Assembly: GCA_036429605.1 (NCBI GenBank)
Contig: CM071591.1
Span: 2,728,001-2,792,000, forward strand
Origin: Cladobotryum mycophilum
Taxonomy: Eukaryota > Ascomycota > Sordariomycetes > Hypocreales > Hypocreaceae
DNA: 64,000 bases
Reading direction: 5' to 3'
A program made the translations under genes and the position numbers. The notes beneath the pieces were generated by a model, which ran no database searches, was not told the origin of the DNA, and saw nothing but the letters and a program-made list of their open reading frames with translations. Each line of letters starts with the position of its first letter. Positions within the stretch are counted from its first letter, which is position 1. Below, piece after piece: positions 57,327 to 64,000 of the stretch.

Positions 57327-60300
57327 CTAACGGAAAGGCCCAATGGGGCCGGGGTATCCTGAATTCATAGAGTGTGAAGTAGAAGGACGTCCGCTGTCAC
57401 CAGATGCGCGGACGTTGTGACGTGGTGTGGCATCGCCCGGAAGGGGGATTGCCAACTTGCTGTCCATATGATGGTTGCTCATGGGGCGAGGTGCCCATGG
57501 GTTGTCGTCCTCGGGGAGATTGACGCCGCTATCATTCCAAGGATTTCTATCAGCATTGAAGCTGCGTGTCGATTCAATTGAAATGAGCGAGGACTTGGAA
57601 ACGTTGGCAGAGCCCTTGAAAAAGCTACTGCTAGCCGAGTGAGAGCTGTTCTTTCTGCGATCCAAGAATGCGGAAATGGAAGTCATGCTACCAGGCTTCC
57701 TAAGGCGGTCGAGGATGCTGCTTCGCTCACGGGCAATGTCAGCATTGAAGGCGTTCTTGACCGGAGAGTCGTTGGATACCGCAGAGGGCGCCTGCTGAAG
57801 AAGCTTCGAGTCGAAATACTGAAGCGACTCCTCGAACGAATCCGACTTGGGTCGCGGGATAGAGCCCTTGACAATGGTAGCCTCAACACCGGCAGTGGCA
57901 AACTGGGCTAGCAGAAATTCGATAGCATCCCGCAATCCACCTGCATTGTTACGAGTGAACCCCCAAACCAATGTAGCGGTTGCAGAGCCGTCTTCCGTAA
58001 TTTCGTCAGGGTTCTGATGCACGGTAACTTCCACCTCGTACTGGTTCTTCAACTTGGGAACCAGGTCATGAGCGAACTCGGGGGATTCCAGGAACTTGAC
58101 GAGTTCGGTGCTTCGGGCGAGTACCAACTCATGCTTGTCCGGAACCATACCCAAAAACTCATCAACGCAGTGTGGCACCTGCCACTGAGGGCCAGTTACG
58201 GTCACCTCATCGCTGGCCTGTTCGGTGCTAGGGAAGCTAATCTTGCAATTATACTTGTTCTCAAGCTCTTCAATGGCAGTGAGACGAGCAATGAGCTCAC
58301 GATGATAGAGGCGATCAACGCTCACCATCTGGGAGGTGTACTCCGAGTCCTGGAGACATTATTAGTTGATTGGCTTGTGTAAGAGACTAACGGGCTACTC
58401 ACAGCTCGGTCCACCATTTCCAGGATCTCATTCTTGACAGCATCCAAATTTTGAGCATTACGAGCCGGAGTGCGGCAGATGACGTTGTCAACCTTGATAT
58501 CATCATCCTCGCGTCCCATGCCTCCTGTAAATCTGTTAGCAACCGAAAGCACACGATCTTTCATGTCCAACTCACCTCTATCCATAGCATTGGAGAACTT
58601 GACAAACACAGAGTGCTTTTTCATGATTCTCTGAATATGCTGACCACCAATACCAATGATTCGCTTATGGTACTGATCAGGAACATGGAAGGAAATTGAT
58701 GCCGGCATCTCCTGTTCGACCAAACTCAAACCTTGCTTCATAGAATCGTAGCTGCCAGCCATGACATCAATGTTGAAGTTGTACTCGTTGAACCCATCAA
58801 AGATGATTTGAACATTGCCTAGAAAATTTGTCAACAACTCAAGTTTTCCAACAAAACTTGCGCAACTTACTCTGTCCCATGATCTTGTTGATCTTTCCGT
58901 TCTTCTTGCCACTGACAAATTCCTTGTGTTCATTGGCGAGCTCAATCTTGACGCGGATTTGATAAACCGATTGAATCACGAACTTGATCTCGGAAATAAC
59001 CATCAAAGCAGATTTGACGGCATCATCAGAACCGGTGACAGTGAATGACGATTTGTCAAAAGACACATCAGCGTCAGAATTGCCGCAGATATCAGTGAGC
59101 ATTGCTCGAATGTCTGTAGAGTTGGGGACCTGTCTAGTCTCCGGTTGAACAAACCACACGGCACCATAAAACTGGCCAGCCTGCTTCATATTAGCTAGTT
59201 CTTTCAACGATAACATCCTATAATCTCTTACCAGTGACATGAGCTCGCGAACAGTTCGCTCAACGGGAAGGCCTTCGCTGCCCTGGACGCGGACTGTAGT
59301 GCGCTGGCATGATAATGGGGGGAACATGATGTAAGTTCCGTTCGCCTCTAGAATCTTGCGGACTTTGTCCAGACGACCCAGCAAAATGCTATCAATCTTG
59401 GCAGCCGAGATAACAACGTCCTTAACGTAGAGTCTGATTCGTGAGACGGTCTCGTGCAACTTTTGCTTTGCCATCTCAATAGCCTGAGGGGTTTCTCCAG
59501 TGATGAAAATGTCACTAGGATCACGTCGGTTCGCATTTGGCGGGCAGTAACGATACATCTGGGAGAACATTGGGGGAAGTAAATGGCCGTTCCAGTAGTT
59601 GATTCAATGAGCTTGATGTTCTTGCGATGACGGCCACAAACTAGTTGGTGAAGAGACAGTTCGAGTCTGGTGACGTCCACGACACGGCCCAGCTAATCAG
59701 GTACATGTCAGCAAAAAAGGCACCCCACAACAACAGATATCAATACGAGAAAAGGACGACGTACCCAAGTATCAATTTGGATCAGAACACGAGCTTTGGC
59801 GTGTTCTGATGACAGGATATCACCATAAATGGCAATTCTCCATCGCTGATCCATTCGCATCTCAGAATCTCCAGTCATTCCATCCACCACAGGGGTCAGT
59901 TTAGGTCCCAGCAAGAAGATATCGACGCCACAATAGCTAGAGAGATAATCAAGAGTCTCCACAACGTTCTTCTTCAGCGCGCCAGCGCCAAGGTCACAGA
60001 CCAGGCTTCCATCAACATCGATTATGGTGCAGCGCTACGACTTGTCAGCATCAAGCAAGAAATACCGTTTAGGGCATATAAGAAAGATCGAGGCATACCA
60101 TCGAAATAGGAATCTCGTTCAAAATGGTCTCCCGACTCTTGTTGACCAGCTCGGGCGAACCCGCGAGGCAAACGGTCGTCATCTGCTGGCCTCTTCCATT
60201 CTTGGGTGTCGATACGAGAACGTGAGCCTCAATGGGCAGGGGTCCACTGGACAAGTCCCGGCAGAGTCTTTGCAGATTGGAGAAATTTTGAGCGTGTACA

Positions 60301-60602
60301 GGCAATTCGTGAACTTGAACGTCATCTGGGGCATCTTCGGGGTGAGTCCAGCGTAGTACGGCATCGGTAGTGGCGTGAAGGATATCCTCGGTGTTGGGAC
60401 CGACCAGATCGGAGGCGAAGGGAATATTGAACGAGTAATGTATCGTAGCATCGGCGGCTTGTGGTGACGGTATGGGAATTCCCGGTTGGGCCGCATTTTT
60501 TGGATGAGGGTTCAAACTGCTCATGGGGACATTTGGTCGGCCCATGCCGAAATTGGGACTCATCCTCTCGGACCAGTGGCGCATGTTCGCCAATTTATTC
60601 AT
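57327..60602 (-). CDS. multi-KH-domain RNA-binding protein, one frameshift
   Basis: Several KH repeats point to RNA binding, probably cytoplasmic (translation or mRNA localisation). Exons are 60602-60099, 60034-59765, 59692-59232, 59180-58871, 58818-58576, 58524-58403 and 58349-57327; introns are 51-72 nt. KH cores are visible at VCGRHRKNIKLIESTTGTAI, LLGRLDKVRKILEANGTYI, GKKNGKINKIMGQSNVQIIF and IIGIGGQHIQRIMKKHSVFV. The C-terminus is disordered. In exon 3 a C5 run (59572-59576) breaks the frame; one extra base gives GTAIYFPPMFSQMYRYCPP. The restored length is 977 aa. The intron 59181-59231 is a multiple of three and stop-free, so its removal is inferred from its splice sites. It is not obviously the vigilin/Scp160 orthologue; I give no symbol. 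Confidence 0.87.
59572..59576 (-). other. frameshift site in KH gene
   Basis: The upstream frame reads IESTTGTAIYFP; the downstream frame reads MFSQMYRYCPPNANRRDP. One extra base in the 5-base run joins them. Confidence 0.8.
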
Positions 60603-61471
60603 GATGTGTGAAGAAGAGAGCGAAGATGAATCGAACGCAGCTCGAGGAGCAAGAGAGGGAAAGACGACGGCCAGGCGAGAGACAGAGAGAGAAAAACGGC
60701 AAGATGAGGGGGGAAACCAGGGGTATCGAGACGAAAGAAATAAGCGTGGTTAGAAAGAAAGAAAAAGAGAAGAATTGAGTTCGCAAATCCTGTGTTGGTA
60801 TCTTGAGAGAAGGAGAGGGGGATGTGGAAAGAAGTGGAGGGTTGGTGGAGGAAGAGGAACGAGAGAACGAGGAGACTCGACGTGAGGAGGGTCAGTCCAC
60901 GGTTAGTCAGGCGAGTTTAGCTTATCCAGTCGAGTTGCAGTGTGGGAGGATTTGGATTTGGGGGGTATCGACCTTAACGAAGTACCTCAGTAGCACTGGT
61001 AGTACGACAAACCATGTACGGGAGTACACAGGTACATCCATCCATCAGCAGCCCCAGGGCTTTTCGATCGAGGTCTAGCCACGAGTACAGTGGGCTGGGG
61101 GGCCGCTGCAGTAGCAATGCAGCGCAGCGTTTGACTTGGCTTAGGCACTGAAGCGGGACGAGGGGGACCATCCAATAAACTTGAAGCCAGTACTCCGTCC
61201 ACATATCGATTCTTCAATTGCCCCCAAGTTTTGCAGTTTGTAGCTGAACCGCTTCGCTTCGTGCTCTGGGGCTGGGCTGGCTGGCTTCTCAATCCTCGGC
61301 ATACCTAAATTAATACAGTGCACACGGGATGCATACGAAGGTAATTACAGCGCATACGACTGCACATACTTGCTGCAAGAAGAAAAGTGGGATTGACTCT
61401 GGATCCAATGGAGTGGCTTGTCAACCCATCGCCTCCTCCGTCCACCACGTTTGAAAAAGACAGACAGACAC

Positions 61472-61476
61472 GCACA

Positions 61477-61514
<38 letters not shown>
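61472..61514 (+). repeat. compound (CA)n(GA)n microsatellite
   Basis: About 11 CA units run directly into about 10 GA units. Confidence 0.95.
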
Positions 61515-62018
61515 CCAAACAGACATGTCCCTAGCTCGCAGTGGAGCCCGGCGTCAGGTACACCAACAATGCTAGCCGGGGGAGTCTGCAGTGCGGACAG
61601 AAGTACCGTCATCATGGATTTTCGGCTTTGACCCAGTTCTGAACAGGGCTTTGAGTTGCTTGGCAGAAGTCACTTGACACACTGAAGTCTGGATCTCTGC
61701 GTGTGTCTCTGGTGCCCTCTGGAATATCAATGTCTCTAGAACGAGCTTCTGGGCACAGCTACTAGTCCTTCCTAGGAGATAAAATAAAATAAAAAAGGTA
61801 AGGGTTTGAGGTAGCACTGAGCACTGAGCACTGAGCGCTTGTTTTCCCCAAGTAACTGACTCTTCGAAAAGTAAGACTCGTGAGAGAGAAACCTTGGAAC
61901 CTTACCCAGGGTGGTGGGTGGCTGATGGATTGGTACCAAAAAGTTTTGACCACCCCCGGGGAGCCGCCCAGTTGCTGGTTGACCAACGGGAAGCCCTTTC
62001 GTCAGCGATGCAAGTATT

Positions 62019-62039
62019 GGATGGATGGATGGATGGATG
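62019..62039 (+). repeat. (GGAT)n tetranucleotide repeat
   Basis: Five GGAT units. Confidence 0.9.
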
Positions 62040-62286
62040 TTTTCTCATCAGGAAGTAGACTGGCTGACAGCCACGGAAGCCTTGCACGCCCTAAACGCTC
62101 CAGCTTGATAGTTGTGGTGATTGCCGAGACGGGTTCGCTTGCTAACTTGCAGCTGTGGCCGTTTATTAATAGGCGAAACGCGCATATACGCATACATTCA
62201 AGGTAAATTACATACATCGATCCCCTATGCGAGGATGCAAGAGAGAGAGTTTCAGGGCCCTCGGGTCTCTAATTTTGGGGGTTGCC

Positions 62287-62345
62287 GATGCTGCTTCTGC
62301 TTCTGCTTCCGCCTCTGCCTCTCTGTCTCTGCCGCTGCCGCCTGC
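62287..62345 (+). repeat. imperfect CTTCTG/CTCTGC/CGCTGC hexamer repeat
   Basis: Hexamer-like units change gradually from CTTCTG to CTCTGC to CGCTGC over about 60 bp. Confidence 0.7.
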
Positions 62346-63668
62346 GTCTGGGCATTGGGATTCGTGTCCCCATCCTCCCATGGAAGCCGAGAATAGCGTG
62401 GCCACTAAAGCACACAAAAGCTTCTCGCTTTTCGATCCTTGGAGAGTCTCCACTGACCTCCGCGTCCTCAACCACTCATGACTCCGCAGACCCATGCTTT
62501 CGGTCCTCCTGCACTCTCACACACACCACATCACTAACCATTGCCATTCAACCAACTACGGCGTAGGGTCACCACTTGTTTTCGGGACCAAGGGCTGTCT
62601 TGTCTGTGTGCGAAAAAAAACGAAGGGCTGAGCTGGCATTCAACGTTCGCGATTGATCGGCACCGGATCTTCAGGTTCAGAGACACAATAGTGGGGAGCT
62701 TGACAAGTTTCTTCCATTGCAAGCGAGAAACGAGAGACGAGAGAGGGGGAGGCGAATAACCCTTCCCCAAAACAAACTTGGAACAGCAAGAAAGACATCC
62801 GAAGTTGTCTCGCCGTATTCCCAAACACCATCATCCCCACAACCCTTCGCAAACTCGGCATGTGTTGCGCGTCCGAACGGGGCGCCGTTGCTGAACGATT
62901 GGTTCCCCCTCCGAGTATCCTTGGGCATGCATGACAAATGAATGATCCTGTTCCCTTTTTCTCTTTTCTTTCCTTTTCAATGAGGGAGTACATACTATGT
63001 ATGTAAGGGAAAGCCAAAAGGAAAAAAGCAACCGTGGGAAAAAGCAGAGTGACTAAAGGGGGGCAGCATACCATCCCGTTCATGCCGGATCTGTTTTTGT
63101 TTTTTTTGCCTTCTCGCAAAGGCAGCTCAACAATCCCATCCTTGCATCATCAAGGTAGGGCAAAGATGGGCAATGGACTGACAAACTAACGCTCCATAGA
63201 TTGCGCTCACCTCTCCGTTACGAGTTAGCATCACATTCCCTCCCCCAAGGAAAAAAAAGCCAATCCAATGTCCTGTCGTCCTTCCAGCTCCCTTTGCGGC
63301 GAGCCGGAAAGCCACTCGATACGTCGCATATGCATTACAAGGCATGACCATCTAAAAAACAAAAACAACAACAACAACATGCAGCTCGCAGCTGTACTGT
63401 ACTATACAAGTTGTTCTACTACCGTGGCCCAATTGAATGCCGCCATTTGCACGTCCGTGACCTGCCATGCCGCAGCCGGTCTAAGATATCTCACACGGGT
63501 CAAGCGAGCAAGCGAGCTTCAAATGAGATCTTAGGCTCTCTCGCTATGAGACGGCTGCTGCTATCTAGTATCTAATTATCCCTTCAGAGACACGGGATTC
63601 TGTTTTAGCCCCGTCCTTGATCTCGTCAAACGCAAGTAGGCCCTTTCCAGCCAATTCGACACTTTTCA

Positions 63669-63695
63669 ACCATGAACCATGAACCATGAACCATG
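63669..63695 (+). repeat. (ACCATGA)n heptamer repeat
   Basis: Three full ACCATGA units and one partial unit. Confidence 0.9.
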
Positions 63696-64000
63696 GCCAT
63701 TCCATTTCATCCCATCACACAAACTCTTACCCATCGCACCAACATCAGCCAACATTGCTTGTGCAAACAGCAGTGATCTTCATTTACCGTCCCGTGCCGC
63801 CTAGCTATGAGACCAGTAACACCGTCCATTGCAAAACAGTTCAATATCAAAAGTCTCGCAAAGGTCACATTTGCTTCATCTTGCCGACATCAAGCTTCTC
63901 CCGTCTCATCCGGACCAGCAAAAACGAGCACACTAAAACCAAAGAAACGTAGTATCCACCTCTATTTTTTGGAGGCCTTGAAATCTCCACAGAGCGCCGA

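Larger units (their letters stand above)
60603..64000. other. 3.4 kb gene-poor window end
   Basis: This begins with the purine-rich leader/promoter of the KH gene. No gene is recognised to the window end. It holds several microsatellites, listed separately, TACTCCGT at 61191-61198, and a CAA-rich stretch before a 55-codon frame at 63379 that I do not consider supported. Confidence 0.5.

Noticed and set aside
5067..60602. Programmed ribosomal frameshifting at the nine G/C-run sites
   Set aside because: The genes are unrelated housekeeping genes, the sites share no slippery heptamer or downstream structure I can see, and the signs differ; sequencing error explains all.
63379..63534. 55-codon frame after a CAA-rich leader
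   Set aside because: The leader resembles a 5' UTR, but the frame has no signal peptide, domain or splice evidence.

Overview
The window is nuclear DNA of a filamentous ascomycete (Pezizomycotina). Genes lie on both strands and are split by short GT-AG introns (47-89 nt, often with CTAAC/CTGAC-like branch sites). The gene set is fungal: Tap42, the DASH subunit Ask1, Eaf7, the Pol I factor Rrn5, a Yvc1-like TRP channel and mitochondrial Irc3. The protein sequences look like Sordariomycetes, probably Hypocreales; that placement is my impression from the proteins and the intergenic motifs, not a test.

Layout. 1-4.5 kb: the 3' two thirds of TOP2 (topoisomerase II), then TAP42. 5-7.8 kb (-): a BTB-like fungal protein. 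7.8-10.8 kb: gene-poor, ending in a tiny one-helix membrane protein. 11.5-15.3 kb (-): a Yvc1-like cation channel. 15.3-19.7 kb: gene-poor. 19.7-22.8 kb: a TBC-domain Rab GAP. 26-27.1 kb: reticulon. 28-31.6 kb (-): BMS1. 32-33.4 kb (-): a zinc-finger/APH-type kinase-like protein, beside a small spliced gene that looks like a decayed copy of its zinc finger. 34.9-35.9 kb (-): an F-box protein. 38.1-38.6 kb: a small secreted cysteine protein. 40-41.6 kb: folylpolyglutamate synthase. 45 kb: a Ser-rich small protein. 45.9-50.6 kb (-): ASK1 and a gamma-tubulin complex component. 51-56.2 kb: EAF7, RRN5 (-) and IRC3. 57.3-60.6 kb (-): a multi-KH RNA-binding protein. 60.6-64 kb: no gene recognised.

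Most genes are housekeeping: DNA topology, ribosome production (BMS1, RRN5), TOR/PP2A signalling (TAP42), mitosis (ASK1, the gamma-tubulin component), chromatin (EAF7), membrane traffic and ER shape (TBC, reticulon), mitochondrial DNA (IRC3) and one-carbon metabolism. There is no sign of a secondary-metabolite cluster, a transposon or a CRISPR-like array.

The main technical point is that all seven of the longest complete genes (BTB-like, YVC1-like, TBC, BMS1, gamma-tubulin component, IRC3, KH) are each broken by one or two single-base frameshifts. Every break falls in or next to a G/C run of 4-6 bases. Eight of the nine need one extra base and one (TBC) needs one fewer. The reading frame on each side is conserved protein, so consensus errors in the assembly are much likelier than nine pseudogenising events. 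CDS spans below are given across these breaks.

The main biological leads are the zinc-finger/kinase gene with its decayed neighbour copy, the crystallin-like secreted protein, and an ATCGATAA-type promoter motif shared by several housekeeping genes.
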